This document shows positions 24,206 through 33,068 of a stretch of DNA of 64,000 nt, piece after piece. A model generated the notes under the pieces. The model was given only the letters and a program-made list of their open reading frames with translations, ran no database searches and was not told the DNA's origin. The position numbers and the translations under genes are program-made. Within the stretch, counting starts at the first letter, position 1. Each line of letters starts with the position of its first letter. The DNA is from Streptomyces nitrosporeus (lineage in GTDB: Bacteria > Actinomycetota > Actinomycetes > Streptomycetales > Streptomycetaceae): positions 5,246,001-5,310,000 of the forward strand of contig NZ_CP023702.1 in assembly GCF_008704555.1 (NCBI RefSeq), read 5' to 3'.

Positions 24206-26407
24206 GTGATTTCGAAAGCCATTCGCCTGGCCCGTGTGGGCAGCCGGTCAGAACTCGCGGCGGCGGTCCTGATGCTGCTCGGCTACCCGTGCATCATGGT
24301 CGCCGCGCTTCTTCCCGGTATCTGGCTCTTCGCGGCGGCCACAGCGGTCACGTACGTCTGCGACTGGTATCTGCACCAGCGCGGCAGCTACCTCGTCAAC
24401 AGGCTCGGCAAGGTGCGGGCCGGACTGCCGATCCGCTTCCTGCTCCGCCAGCTGATGATCGTCCTGCTGCTGGCCCGGCTGGACCTCGCCGAGGAACCCC
24501 TCTTCTTCGTCGCGGTGGCCTGCTTCCTGCTCTTCTACGGCCTCCAGGCCCCGCACGGCGCGCTGACCACCCTGATCCGGCTGCGCCGCACCATGCCGAT
24601 CGTCACCCGCAACGTGGACCTGCACGCAGTCCGCATCCCCGACGCACCGCCGCAGACCCTGCTGCACCGCTCCGCCGAGAAGATGCTGCACCTCGACATC
24701 CCCGCGGTGGCCGGCATCCTGTTCGCGGCCGAGACGGGCCGGAACGTCTTCGGGTACGCCGGCGCCGCCGCGACGCTGGCGCTGGGCATCGCGTACAACG
24801 CGCTGCTCCTGCCGTACGTGCGGCGCGGCCGCCTGGTGCCGCCGGCCCCGGTGGTGCTGAAGGCGCTGGACACCTGGCTGCGCGAGTACCAGCCGACCGT
24901 GGTGCTCTACTTCTCCGGCTCCAACGAGTCCGCCTACCAGGGCAACATGTGGCTGGAGACCATGGCCGCCGTCGAGGGACGGCCGCTGATCGTGATGCGT
25001 GAGCGCAACCTCGTGCCGCAGCTGGCCGAGACGTCCGTGCCGGTGGTGTGCGTCCCCGGCGGGACCCATCTGATGAACATGGACCTGTCCACCGTCCGGG
25101 TCTGCCTCTACCCCGCCAACGTCGGCAAGAACATCCACATGCTGCGTGTGCCGACCATGAAGCACGTCTTCATCGGACACGGCGACAGCGACAAGCTGGC
25201 CAGTGTCAACCCGTACTCCAAGGTCTACGACGAGGTATGGACGGCGGGCCGGGCCGGCCGCGACCGGTACGCGCTGGCCGACGTCGGCATCCGCGACGAG
25301 GACATCGTGGAGGTGGGGCGTCCTCAGCTGGCCCCCATCCAGAGCTGGACCGGGACGACGAGGAACCCCGTCCCCACGGTGCTCTACGCCCCCACCTGGG
25401 AGGGCTGGGACGACAACCCCGGCAACACCTCGCTGCTGCTGGCGGGAGAGAACATCGTCCGGCGGCTGCTGGAGGCGGACCGGCCGGTCCGCGTGATCTA
25501 CAAGCCGCACCCGTTCACCGGCATCCGCAGCGCCCGGGCCAAGGCCGTCGACGCCCGGATCAAGGAAATGATCACCAAGGCCGCCCAGGACCGCGCCGCC
25601 GACCCCCGCTGGGCGAAGGAGGCGTCCGCCGCCGCGTCCGGCCGGCAGGCCGCGAAGGCCGAGCTGGCCAGGATCGAGGCCCGGCTGGCCGAGCTGGAAC
25701 GGTCCGGCCACACGGGCGGCGACGACTCGGAGATCTCGCGCGTCTCGCTCGCCGACCCCGCGCGGCACGCCGAGATCAGCCGCCTGCGCGCCGAGTGGAA
25801 CGACGCCTACTGGAGCTCCTTCGGCTGGTGGGAGCACCGGACCGTGAGCGGGGCCCAGCCGAAGCTCTACGACTGCTTCAACCAGTCCGACGCGATGGTC
25901 TCCGACATCTCCAGCGTGGTGTCCGACTTCATCGCGAGCGGCAAGCCGTACGCCGTCACGGACTCGGCGCAGCTCGGCGCGGAGGAGTTCAAGCGCCAGA
26001 ACACCGCCGTACGCGCGGCCGTCATCCTGTCCAACAGCGCGGCCGAGCTCGGGCAGCTGCTCGACGCCGTCACCGACCCGGCGGCGGACCCGCTGGCCGG
26101 GGCCCGGCGTGAGCTGAAGGGCTACCTGCTGGGTCCCGACGAGCCGACCTCGATGGAGCAGTTCAACGCCGCGGTACGGGCGCTGACCGCCCGGGCCGAG
26201 GCGCGCAACGCGGGCGTCGCCCAGCGGGTCGGCGAGCAGGCCGCCCCGCTGCCCGACGCGGAGGCCGCCACCAGCGGCGCGGGAGACGGCGCGGACCAGG
26301 CCGTGGCCGCCGCCGCGGAGTCCGCCGACCCCGACGCCCTGACGGGCGCGCCCGGGGCCGACGCCTCCGGCACGGCGATCGGCGCGGGACCCTCCTCGCT
26401 GCGCTGA
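24206..26407 (+). CDS. Membrane-anchored TagB/TagF-like CDP-alditol phosphotransferase family protein
   Basis: 733 residues from GTG 24206 (GGAG ten bases upstream); an ATG 24 codons earlier lies in a hairpin. Residues 15-220 hold several hydrophobic segments (AAAVLMLLGYPCIMVAALL, LLFYGLQ region, AATLALGIAYNALLL), an unusual N-terminal membrane domain. Residues 240-620 resemble a CDP-glycerol/ribitol glycerophosphotransferase: FIGHGDSDKLASVNPYSKVYDEVW, VLYAPTWEGW, VIYKPHPFTG and MVSDISSVVSDFI. A charged, coiled-coil-like insertion (about 455-530) separates the last two motifs. The tail (650-733) is Ala/Asp-rich and probably disordered. Likely a primase, linker or modifying enzyme of teichoic acid assembly at the membrane. 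Family good; role inferred. Confidence 0.8.
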   Translation: MISKAIRLARVGSRSELAAAVLMLLGYPCIMVAALLPGIWLFAAATAVTYVCDWYLHQRGSYLVNRLGKVRAGLPIRFLLRQLMIVLLLARLDLAEEPLFFVAVACFLLFYGLQAPHGALTTLIRLRRTMPIVTRNVDLHAVRIPDAPPQTLLHRSAEKMLHLDIPAVAGILFAAETGRNVFGYAGAAATLALGIAYNALLLPYVRRGRLVPPAPVVLKALDTWLREYQPTVVLYFSGSNESAYQGNMWLETMAAVEGRPLIVMRERNLVPQLAETSVPVVCVPGGTHLMNMDLSTVRVCLYPANVGKNIHMLRVPTMKHVFIGHGDSDKLASVNPYSKVYDEVWTAGRAGRDRYALADVGIRDEDIVEVGRPQLAPIQSWTGTTRNPVPTVLYAPTWEGWDDNPGNTSLLLAGENIVRRLLEADRPVRVIYKPHPFTGIRSARAKAVDARIKEMITKAAQDRAADPRWAKEASAAASGRQAAKAELARIEARLAELERSGHTGGDDSEISRVSLADPARHAEISRLRAEWNDAYWSSFGWWEHRTVSGAQPKLYDCFNQSDAMVSDISSVVSDFIASGKPYAVTDSAQLGAEEFKRQNTAVRAAVILSNSAAELGQLLDAVTDPAADPLAGARRELKGYLLGPDEPTSMEQFNAAVRALTARAEARNAGVAQRVGEQAAPLPDAEAATSGAGDGADQAVAAAAESADPDALTGAPGADASGTAIGAGPSSLR

Positions 26408-26436
26408 CCGGTCCGGCCCCGGGGGCCGCCGCGGCG

Positions 26437-26545
26437 GCCGGTACCGCTTCCCCCCGGGGAGCGCCGTGCCGGCCGGTATCGCCCCGAGGTCTCCGCGCAG
26501 GCCGGTACCGCCCCGGGGTCTCCGCGCAGGCCGGTACCGCTCCCG
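26437..26545. repeat. 29-bp tandem repeat, about 3 imperfect copies
   Basis: Two adjacent 29-base units (26472-26500 and 26501-26529) differ at two positions. A third partial copy follows and a diverged copy precedes them; each starts gccggta(t/c)cg. They lie in the gap between two wall-glycan genes. No ORF is apparent across them. Confidence 0.75.
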
Positions 26546-26558
26546 GCTGGTCCGTCCG

Positions 26559-26602
26559 ACGGCCCGTACACCCCTCCTTCGGGAGGGACGTACGGGCCGT
26601 TT
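26559..26602. terminator. Strong hairpin terminator
   Basis: An 11-bp perfect outer stem (acggcccgtac/gtacgggccgt) and an inner ccctcc-TTCG-ggaggg stem with a stable UUCG loop are followed by TTCG. It ends the transcript of the 24206 gene. Confidence 0.85.
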
Positions 26603-26685
26603 CGCGTGTCTTTCCGTACAACGCGCTGTGAATCGTCGTTCCATCGTTCATTCCGAACAACAAGGAAATGACGGACCGGGGAACG

Positions 26686-27906
26686 ATGAGCAGCAGCACA
26701 CCGGATGTCAGCATCGTCATCGGCGCCTATCAGGCCATGCCTTATCTGAGGCACTGCCTCGCGTCCGTCGAGGCGCAGACGCTCGGAGCCGGGCGGATCG
26801 AGATCATCGCCGTGGACGACGGTTCCACCGACGGCACCGGGGAGTACCTGGACGAATTCGCCGCCCGCTCCGCCGTCCGGACACGGGTCGTCCACCAGCC
26901 GAATTCCGGCGGCCCCAGCGGTCCGCGCAACGTCGGTCTGGGGCTGGCCCGCGGCCGGTACGTCTTCTTCCTGGACGCCGACGACTACTTCGGCGAGGAG
27001 GCCCTGGAACGGATGGTCGCGATGGGTGACCGGGCCGGTACGGACGTCGTCCTCGGGAAGATCACCGGGGTCGACCGGGGCGCCGCGAAATCGATGTGGA
27101 AGCAGACCGTCGAACATGCCGACATCTATTTCTCACAGGTCAAATTCACACTGAGCGCCCAGAAACTCTTCCGCCGTGAACTCCTCGTACGGCTCGGGAT
27201 GACGTTCGACGAGAAACTGAGGACCGGAGAGGACGCCCTCTTCACGATGGAGGCGTACCTGCGGGGCAACGGTGTCTCCGTCGTCGCCGATTACCCCTGC
27301 TACTACCTCGTCGGCCGCGACGACGGAAAACACGTGACCAAGAGCGGGAGCTACGAACTCCGCTTCGATTCGGCCCGGGCCCTGATGGACCTCATCGCCG
27401 AGTACGTGCCGCCGGGACCCGAACGGGACGCGCTGATGGTGCGGCCGTTCGTCATCACCCTGCTCCCGCAGTTCGGACCCGGACTGCTGAAGCAGTCCGC
27501 CACGGTGCGCCGGCGGAAGATGGAACTGGCCGCCCCGCTGATGGAACGGTACTGGACGCGCGGCCTGGCCCTCCGGCTCAAGGTCCAGGAGCGGCTGCGG
27601 CTGATCTGCGTCGCCAAGGGGCGGACCGATCTCCTCCTGGACCTGCTGCGGTTCATGAAGGAGGGGCGGCAGCCGGAGATCGTGCGCGGCCGGCGGCCGG
27701 CCCGGCTCTTCCTGGCGTACCCGCACTTCGGGGAGGGCCCCGCGCTGCCCGAGTCGGCGTACCGGATGACGGTGGCGGAGTGGGTGGGCGGACGGCGGAT
27801 CGAGCCGCCCGCGACGATGCGTTCGTCACTCATCGGACGGGCGCTGCGCAAGGCGGGCCGGACGGTCCGGGGCGTCACGCCGGCGCACGGGGCGCGTCGG
27901 ACCTGA
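26686..27906 (+). CDS. GT2 family glycosyltransferase
   Basis: 406 residues from ATG 26686, or 412 from ATG 26668, which has AAGGA too close to be ideal. The GT-A domain covers 1-210: VSIVIGAYQAMPYLRHCL, AVDDGSTDGTGEYL, and FLDADDYFGEEALERM with the DxD metal site. The C-terminal 190 residues are basic and helical. It resembles the GT2 half that is often fused to TagF in actinobacterial teichoic acid polymerases; here the polymerase is a separate gene 170 bases downstream. It probably adds a sugar to, or starts, the poly-alditol chain. Donor unknown. Confidence 0.85.
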   Translation: MSSSTPDVSIVIGAYQAMPYLRHCLASVEAQTLGAGRIEIIAVDDGSTDGTGEYLDEFAARSAVRTRVVHQPNSGGPSGPRNVGLGLARGRYVFFLDADDYFGEEALERMVAMGDRAGTDVVLGKITGVDRGAAKSMWKQTVEHADIYFSQVKFTLSAQKLFRRELLVRLGMTFDEKLRTGEDALFTMEAYLRGNGVSVVADYPCYYLVGRDDGKHVTKSGSYELRFDSARALMDLIAEYVPPGPERDALMVRPFVITLLPQFGPGLLKQSATVRRRKMELAAPLMERYWTRGLALRLKVQERLRLICVAKGRTDLLLDLLRFMKEGRQPEIVRGRRPARLFLAYPHFGEGPALPESAYRMTVAEWVGGRRIEPPATMRSSLIGRALRKAGRTVRGVTPAHGARRT

Positions 27907-27941
27907 CCGGCCCGGCCCCAAAGCCGCCCGGCCGGCGGCGC

Positions 27942-28010
27942 GGGAGGACGGCCATGAGCCGTGTGAGGGATGTCACGGCTTCCTGTGCGGCAACCGTGAG
28001 GCTCTATTAT
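27942..28010 (+). promoter_or_regulatory. Competing start signals upstream of the TagF gene
   Basis: GGGAGGA (27942-27948) stands 5 bases before an in-frame ATG (27954), which would add 41 residues to the polymerase. However, about a third of the codons in that extension end in A/T, against under one tenth in the body of the gene. A promoter-like TATTAT (28005-28010) also lies inside it. I therefore favour GTG 28077 with GGAAAGG upstream, and treat this stretch as leader. Confidence 0.4.
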
Positions 28011-28076
28011 GCGTCTCATTCACGCCCCGTCTTCCAGGGGTTCACCTCCGCAGTCCCTCGGAAAGGCCCTCTCGCT

Positions 28077-30836
28077 GTGGCGTCCCGAACCGTCGAAACC
28101 ATTCCTGCCGAGCTCAACCGGCTCATGAAGTACTTCCCGGAGACGCCGGTCGAGGAGCGCCCCGCCTTCCACAGCGCGGCGAAGGAGTTTCTGGCACAGG
28201 CCGCCCCGAAACTGATCCGCAAGTTCTCCCCCGTCACCCGGGTCAAATGGCACCTCGCGGCCACCGGGCGGGGGGAGGAGCTCGTCAGACTCCTGGAGTA
28301 CGAGCGGGCCAACCCGGGGGCGTTCGCCGTCCGGGGCCTGCGGCGGGCCCGTATCGAGCTCCCCGGGATAGCGAGCTCCTCGCTCCCTCCGGCGGTACGC
28401 AACTTCACCCGCAGGGAACTCCCGGTCCGCAGCAAGCTGCTCGGCCTGGCCTGGCGCGACGGGCGCCTCGAGGTCCGCGGCTACGCCTACATCCCCAACG
28501 TCCCGGCCGCGACCGGCAAACGTTCGCTGCGGGTCGCCGTGCTGCGGCGCCAGGGCAGCCGGAGCACCGTGCCGCTGCGGCTGCGCACGGTGCTGGAGCC
28601 GAGGGCCACCGCCGAGGCCAAGAGCGCCCACCACCACTACGACTGGTCCGGCTTCGAGATCGCCGTCGACCCGGCACGGCTCCGGACACGCGGCCAGTGG
28701 CAGGCGGGCACCTGGCGCCTGGGCATCGGCATCCCCCGCCCCGGCGGGATGTCGGTGGGCAGCGTCCTCAAGGGCAACTCGGGGGCCACCGGGCACAGCT
28801 CGGTCCGGGTCGTCGACGACGGCGTGCGGATCGTCACCGGCTTCGACCGCAACCGGCTGAAGCTCACCGTGGACGTCGTCCCCGCCGAGGTGGAGTCCCA
28901 GGAGACCGACGCCGAGGGCCTGACGGTGACCCTGCGCTCCCGCGCGGACGGCAAGAGGCCCACGGCGCTGCGCTTCGACCACGCCGCCACCGAGTACGCC
29001 GAGGACTTCCCGCTCCAGGAGAGCGGCGCCGGCGGCGACGGATGGACCCGCTTCACCGGACGGGTGCCGTTCGCCCAGCTGCCCGTCGACGGCGTCGTCC
29101 CCGGCAAGGCCCGCTCCTACCGGGTGCTCATCGTGTTCGAGGACGGCAAGACGCGCCGCGCCACGATCTCCCAGAGCCTGCGCACGGGCGTCCAGCCGCT
29201 CCCGGGCAGCCTCGAATTCGCGGTGCGCACCGACGGCGCGGGCAACTTCACCCCGCAGATCCGGGTCCCCCAGCCCCTCGTCGACCGGGTCGAGTGGTCC
29301 CGGAGCGGCGAACTGCTGCTGGCCGGCACCTACCCGGGGGCCGCCCCCGAGAGGATGAAGTTCGTCCTGCGCCACAGCGGACGCAACGAGGACAAGCCGT
29401 TCCCCGTCGAGTTCGAGGACGGGCGGTTCACCGCCCGGGTGACGCCGGACGAGATGCCCGCGTACGACGGCACCCTCTCCCTGCGGGCGGGGCGCTGGCT
29501 GCCCTTCCTGCGCGCCAGGGACGAGTGGGACCACCGGCACGACGTCCCCGTGTCGATCCGCCCGGACCTCATCGGGAGCCTGCCGCGCGTCCACCAGGGC
29601 GAGAAGCGCACGTACACCGTGGAGCGGATCGACTACGACCGGATCTTCCTGGAGTCCGGCCCGGTCCTGGACCCGGCGCTCCGGGGCGCCTACCGGCAGG
29701 CGCGGCTGCGTGAGGAGTTCACCGCCGAGATGCGCAAGCTGCCGCTGCGCGAGGCCGTGCTCTACAACAGCTTCGGCGGCAAGCAGTTCTCCGACTCCCC
29801 GCGCGCGGTCTACGAGGAGCTGGTGCGCCGCGGCGCCGAGGTCGAGCACATCGCGATGGTCCACGACCAGCAGGTCATCCTGCCGCCCGGTGTGCGTGGT
29901 GTGGAGTGGGCCAGCAAGGAGTGGTACGAGGCGCTGGCCCGCAGCCGCTACATCGTGACCAACGGCGGCATCCGGGAGTGGTTCGTCCGCCGGGAGGGCC
30001 AGGTCGTCGTCCAGACCTGGCACGGCACCCCGCTCAAGCGGATCGGCGCCGACCTGCTCGGCACCCCGCAGGCCAACCTCGCGTACATCGGGAGCCTGCC
30101 CCAGCGGTCGCGGCAGTACAGCCTGTTCATCACGCCCAACGCCTTCACCACCCCGATCATGACGAACGCCTTCCGGCTGCAGTGCGAGGTGCTGGAGGCC
30201 GGGTACCCGCGCAACGACGTGTTCCATGCCCCGGACCGGGTGGAGCGCGCGGCGGCGGTGAAGGAGAAGCTGGGCATCCCCGCGGGCAAGAAGGTCGTCC
30301 TCTACGCGCCGACCTGGCGTGACGACCAGCGTTACGGCGGACGGCGCTTCAAGCTGGACAACCGCATCGACGTCGACGAGGCGCGCAAGCGGCTCGGCGA
30401 CGACCACGTCCTGCTCTACCGCAAGCACCACAAGGTCCTCGACAGCATCCCCGGGGCCGGACAGGGCTTCGTCTGGGACGTCACGTACTACCCGGACATC
30501 GCGGACCTCTACCTGATCGCCGACGTGCTCATCACGGACTACTCCTCCGTGCTGTTCGACTTCGCGCACTCGGGCCGGCCGATGCTCTTCTTCACCTACG
30601 ACCTGGAGCACTACCGGGACACCCTGCGGGGCTTCTACTTCGACTTCACCTCGCGCGCCCCGGGCCCCCTGATCAAGACGTCCGAGGAACTCGTCGACGC
30701 CATCCGCAACATCGACGACGTGTCCGCGAAGTACCAGGAGAAGTACGACCGGTTCAAGGCCGACTTCTGCGAACCCTCGGACGGCCTGGCCTCCGCCCGC
30801 GTCGTCGACCGGATGCTGACCGTCGGCAAGGACTGA
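28077..30836 (+). CDS. TagF-type CDP-ribitol/glycerol poly(alditol phosphate) polymerase
   Basis: 919 residues. Residues 1-110 resemble the tail that normally follows a GT2 domain (EFLAQAAPKLIRKFSPVTRVKW), although no GT2 domain is present. Residues 120-500 are beta-rich (Ig-like) domains of unknown role. Residues 555-915 are the glycerophosphotransferase: VLYNSFGGKQFSDSPRAVYE, YIVTNGGIREWF, QTWHGTPLKRIG with the catalytic-region H649, VLYAPTWRDDQ, LYRKHHKV and ITDYSSVLFDF for CDP-alditol binding. It would extend the wall teichoic acid main chain on the membrane's inner face. The preceding CDP-ribitol synthase suggests ribitol phosphate, but glycerol phosphate cannot be excluded. Confidence 0.88.
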   Translation: MASRTVETIPAELNRLMKYFPETPVEERPAFHSAAKEFLAQAAPKLIRKFSPVTRVKWHLAATGRGEELVRLLEYERANPGAFAVRGLRRARIELPGIASSSLPPAVRNFTRRELPVRSKLLGLAWRDGRLEVRGYAYIPNVPAATGKRSLRVAVLRRQGSRSTVPLRLRTVLEPRATAEAKSAHHHYDWSGFEIAVDPARLRTRGQWQAGTWRLGIGIPRPGGMSVGSVLKGNSGATGHSSVRVVDDGVRIVTGFDRNRLKLTVDVVPAEVESQETDAEGLTVTLRSRADGKRPTALRFDHAATEYAEDFPLQESGAGGDGWTRFTGRVPFAQLPVDGVVPGKARSYRVLIVFEDGKTRRATISQSLRTGVQPLPGSLEFAVRTDGAGNFTPQIRVPQPLVDRVEWSRSGELLLAGTYPGAAPERMKFVLRHSGRNEDKPFPVEFEDGRFTARVTPDEMPAYDGTLSLRAGRWLPFLRARDEWDHRHDVPVSIRPDLIGSLPRVHQGEKRTYTVERIDYDRIFLESGPVLDPALRGAYRQARLREEFTAEMRKLPLREAVLYNSFGGKQFSDSPRAVYEELVRRGAEVEHIAMVHDQQVILPPGVRGVEWASKEWYEALARSRYIVTNGGIREWFVRREGQVVVQTWHGTPLKRIGADLLGTPQANLAYIGSLPQRSRQYSLFITPNAFTTPIMTNAFRLQCEVLEAGYPRNDVFHAPDRVERAAAVKEKLGIPAGKKVVLYAPTWRDDQRYGGRRFKLDNRIDVDEARKRLGDDHVLLYRKHHKVLDSIPGAGQGFVWDVTYYPDIADLYLIADVLITDYSSVLFDFAHSGRPMLFFTYDLEHYRDTLRGFYFDFTSRAPGPLIKTSEELVDAIRNIDDVSAKYQEKYDRFKADFCEPSDGLASARVVDRMLTVGKD

Positions 30837-31227
30837 GGGCCCGGGAAGACCGGTGGCCGGCGGCCCGATGGCCTCCGGTCGCCGGTCGGCTGTGGCTGAC
30901 CGGCCGGGCCGGCGGCTGCGTCCGGCCGGGCCGGTCACAGGGTCCGGGCCGGTGCCGGACCGGCCGCTGCGTCCTGACGCCGTGCCGCGGGGCGCCGTGC
31001 CGTGGCCGCCGTGCCGTGGCCGCCGCGCCGCGTGTCGCCGTGTCGTGGTCGCCGTACGGCCGGTGTCCACCGGGCGAAACGGGAGGCGCCAAAGGCGGCC
31101 GCTCGCGTACTGTGCTGTGTGCTCGCCGGAGGCCGCCCCGGACCATGAAGCGGCCCGGGGCCCAGGTCACGGCGCCACGCCTGGCCCTCCGGCCGGACAA
31201 CCGAGTGGCCAGAGTGTGAGGAAGCAC
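30837..31227. other. GC-rich repetitive gap before proB
   Basis: No supported gene. The first half has several overlapping inverted repeats built on ggccgggccgg, possibly terminating the teichoic acid transcript. A 14-bp tandem repeat follows (30979-31061). The proB ribosome site is at the end. Confidence 0.6.
30979..31061. repeat. 14-bp tandem repeat, about 6 degenerate copies
   Basis: Units of gccgtgccgtggcc: copies at 30994-31007 and 31008-31021 are identical. Flanking copies (30979-30993, 31022-31036, 31037-31050, 31051-31061) differ by a few bases or one indel. Confidence 0.75.
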
Positions 31228-32376
31228 GTGTCAGCTGCCAGGCCGGGCGTCACCGACGCCCGCAGGATCGTCGTCAAGGTCGGCTCCTCCTCCCTCACCA
31301 CCGCGGCCGGCGGCCTCGACGCCGACCGGGTGGACGCCCTCGTCGACGTACTCGCCAAGGTCAGGGACGGCGGGGAGCGGCAGATCGTCCTCGTCTCCAG
31401 CGGCGCCATCGCGGCCGGCCTCGCCCCGCTCGGCCTGGTCCGCCGGCCCAACGACCTGGCCCGCCAGCAGGCGGCCGCCAGTGTCGGCCAGGGGCTGCTC
31501 GTCGCCCGCTACACGGCCTCCTTCGCCCGGTACGGCGTACGCGTCGGCCAGGTCCTCCTCACCGCCGACGACACCAGCCGGCGGGCCCACTACCGCAACG
31601 CCTACAGCACCCTCGACCAGCTCCTGGAGATGGGCGCGCTCCCCGTCGTCAACGAGAACGACACCGTCGCCACCGACGAGATCCGGTTCGGCGACAACGA
31701 CCGGCTCGCCGCGCTCGTCGCCCACCTCGTCCACGCGGACCTGCTCGTCCTCCTCTCCGACGTCGACGGCCTGTACGACGGCGACCCCAGCTCCCCGGGC
31801 ACCTCACGCATCGCCGAGGTGAGCGGGCCCGGCGACATCGAGGGCATCACGATCGGCAGCGCCGGGAAGGCGGGCGTCGGCACCGGCGGCATGGTCACCA
31901 AGGTCGAGGCGGCCGGAATCGCCACCGCCGCCGGGGTCCCGGTCGTCCTCACCTCCGCCAGCCGGGTCGCGGACGCCTTCGCGGGCCGCGACACCGGAAC
32001 CTACTTCCACCCCACCGGCCGGCGCTCCGCCGACCGGTTGCTCTGGCTGGCCCACGCCTCCGCCCCGCGGGGCGCCCTCGTCCTCGACGACGGGGCCGTG
32101 CGCGCGGTGGTCGACCGCCGCACCTCGCTGCTGCCGGCCGGGATCTGCGGGGTCGAGGGGGAGTTCTCGGCGGGCGACCCGGTGGAACTGCGGAACACCG
32201 CCGGTCACGCGGTCGCCCGGGGACTCGTCAACTTCGACGCCAAGGAGATTCCCCAGCTCCTCGGGCGCTCCACCCACGACCTGGCGCGGGAACTCGGTCC
32301 CGCCTATGAGCGCGAGGTCGTACACAGGGACGATCTTGTCGTCCTCACGTCCCGGACGGCCCCCCGAAACGGCTGA
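31228..32376 (+). CDS. proB: Glutamate 5-kinase
   Basis: First enzyme of proline synthesis: ATP-dependent phosphorylation of glutamate to gamma-glutamyl phosphate. 382 residues. The amino acid kinase domain (10-265) has RIVVKVGSSSL, LVSSGAIAAG, VVNENDTVATDEIRFGDND and GTGGMVTKVEAA, where the feedback inhibitor proline also binds. A C-terminal PUA domain (about 285-370) follows. GTG 31228 has GAGGAAG just upstream; a GTG 4 codons earlier is possible. proA lies about 1 kb downstream, separated by a small gene, as is common in Streptomyces. Confidence 0.96.
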   Translation: MSAARPGVTDARRIVVKVGSSSLTTAAGGLDADRVDALVDVLAKVRDGGERQIVLVSSGAIAAGLAPLGLVRRPNDLARQQAAASVGQGLLVARYTASFARYGVRVGQVLLTADDTSRRAHYRNAYSTLDQLLEMGALPVVNENDTVATDEIRFGDNDRLAALVAHLVHADLLVLLSDVDGLYDGDPSSPGTSRIAEVSGPGDIEGITIGSAGKAGVGTGGMVTKVEAAGIATAAGVPVVLTSASRVADAFAGRDTGTYFHPTGRRSADRLLWLAHASAPRGALVLDDGAVRAVVDRRTSLLPAGICGVEGEFSAGDPVELRNTAGHAVARGLVNFDAKEIPQLLGRSTHDLARELGPAYEREVVHRDDLVVLTSRTAPRNG

Positions 32377-32484
32377 AAGTCCAGCCTTCGAGCCGAGACC
32401 TTCACCAAAACCGCCCCAAGCCGGCCCTGGGACTGGTCAACTTTGTCGTGGGGACACAAGGGGTCAGCTCAGCTACGCATTCAC

Positions 32485-32490
32485 AGGAGG
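32485..32490 (+). promoter_or_regulatory. Ribosome binding site deciding the start at 32497
   Basis: AGGAGG stands 6 bases before GTG 32497. The 41 codons between this GTG and the next candidate (GTG 32620, with GCAGGAA upstream) mostly end in G or C, like coding sequence. Confidence 0.6.
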
Positions 32491-32496
32491 CCGCCG

Positions 32497-32982
32497 GTGA
32501 GACGAGCGCGCTCGGGGGCGCCGCCCCGTGGAACGGGCAGCCGCGCCCTGACCAGCGTCGGGGCCGGAACCGACTTCGTCGGCCCGCGTACCGACCAGAT
32601 CTTCGAGCAGGAACCGGCGGTGAAGGACGAGCCGCAGAGCCGTTCCAAACTGTGGCACATCACCCTCAGCGTCTCCGGCGGTGAGATTCCGCTGGGTGAG
32701 GTCAGGCGAGGGCTCGAACAGCTGGCACACGACCACCCCTTCCTGCTGACCAGCCGGTATGCCAACGACCACGCGGAGATCCGCTACTGGGAAGAGGCCC
32801 GCGACCTCCACGACGCCGCCGCCGTGGCGCTGCGGCTGTGGGGGGAGCACCGCTCCAGCGCGGGGCTGCCGCCCTGGGAGATCGTCGGCCTGGAGGTCAT
32901 CGACCGGGAGACCTACCACCAGCGCGTCGCCGAGGGCTACGGCCCGCCGCCCGCCGCACCGGTCGGCGTACACCCGTACTGA
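32497..32982 (+). CDS. Conserved hypothetical protein between proB and proA
   Basis: 161 residues from GTG 32497, or 120 from GTG 32620. The recognisable part begins near residue 45: SRSKLWHITLSVSGGEIPLG, then RGLEQLAHDHPFLLTSRYAND, EIRYWEEARDLHDAAAVALRLW and PPWEIVGLEVIDRETYHQRV. It is a soluble alpha/beta protein without cysteines or a signal peptide. I recall similar sequences beside proA in other Streptomyces, but no function. The first 40 residues are Arg-rich and may not be conserved. It lies 120 bases after proB and may share its transcript. Confidence 0.75.
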   Translation: MRRARSGAPPRGTGSRALTSVGAGTDFVGPRTDQIFEQEPAVKDEPQSRSKLWHITLSVSGGEIPLGEVRRGLEQLAHDHPFLLTSRYANDHAEIRYWEEARDLHDAAAVALRLWGEHRSSAGLPPWEIVGLEVIDRETYHQRVAEGYGPPPAAPVGVHPY

Positions 32983-32989
32983 CCCGGCG

Positions 32990-33068
32990 CCCCGCACCGA
33001 CGTCTTCCCGCACCGGTGCCTCCCCGCACCGGTGCCTCCCCGCACCGGTGTCTCCCCGCACCGGTGTC
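32990..33068. repeat. 16-bp tandem repeat, five copies, in the proA upstream gap
   Basis: Units of tccccgcaccggtgyc. Three full copies (33021-33036, 33037-33052, 33053-33068) differ only at one C/T, preceded by a 15-base copy (33006-33020) and a diverged one (32990-33005). Each contains the palindrome ACCGGT. The rest of the gap to proA (33069-33352) shows no ORF I would support; it is GC-rich and ends in a promoter-like element. Confidence 0.8.

Noticed and set aside
24248..26644. 798-aa minus-strand ORF opposite the TagB/TagF-like gene
   Set aside because: Same antisense pattern; the plus frame carries the KPHP and DISSVVSDF motifs and membrane helices.
32990..33068. CRISPR-like array
   Set aside because: The 16-bp units are directly tandem with no unique spacers, so this is a minisatellite, not CRISPR.
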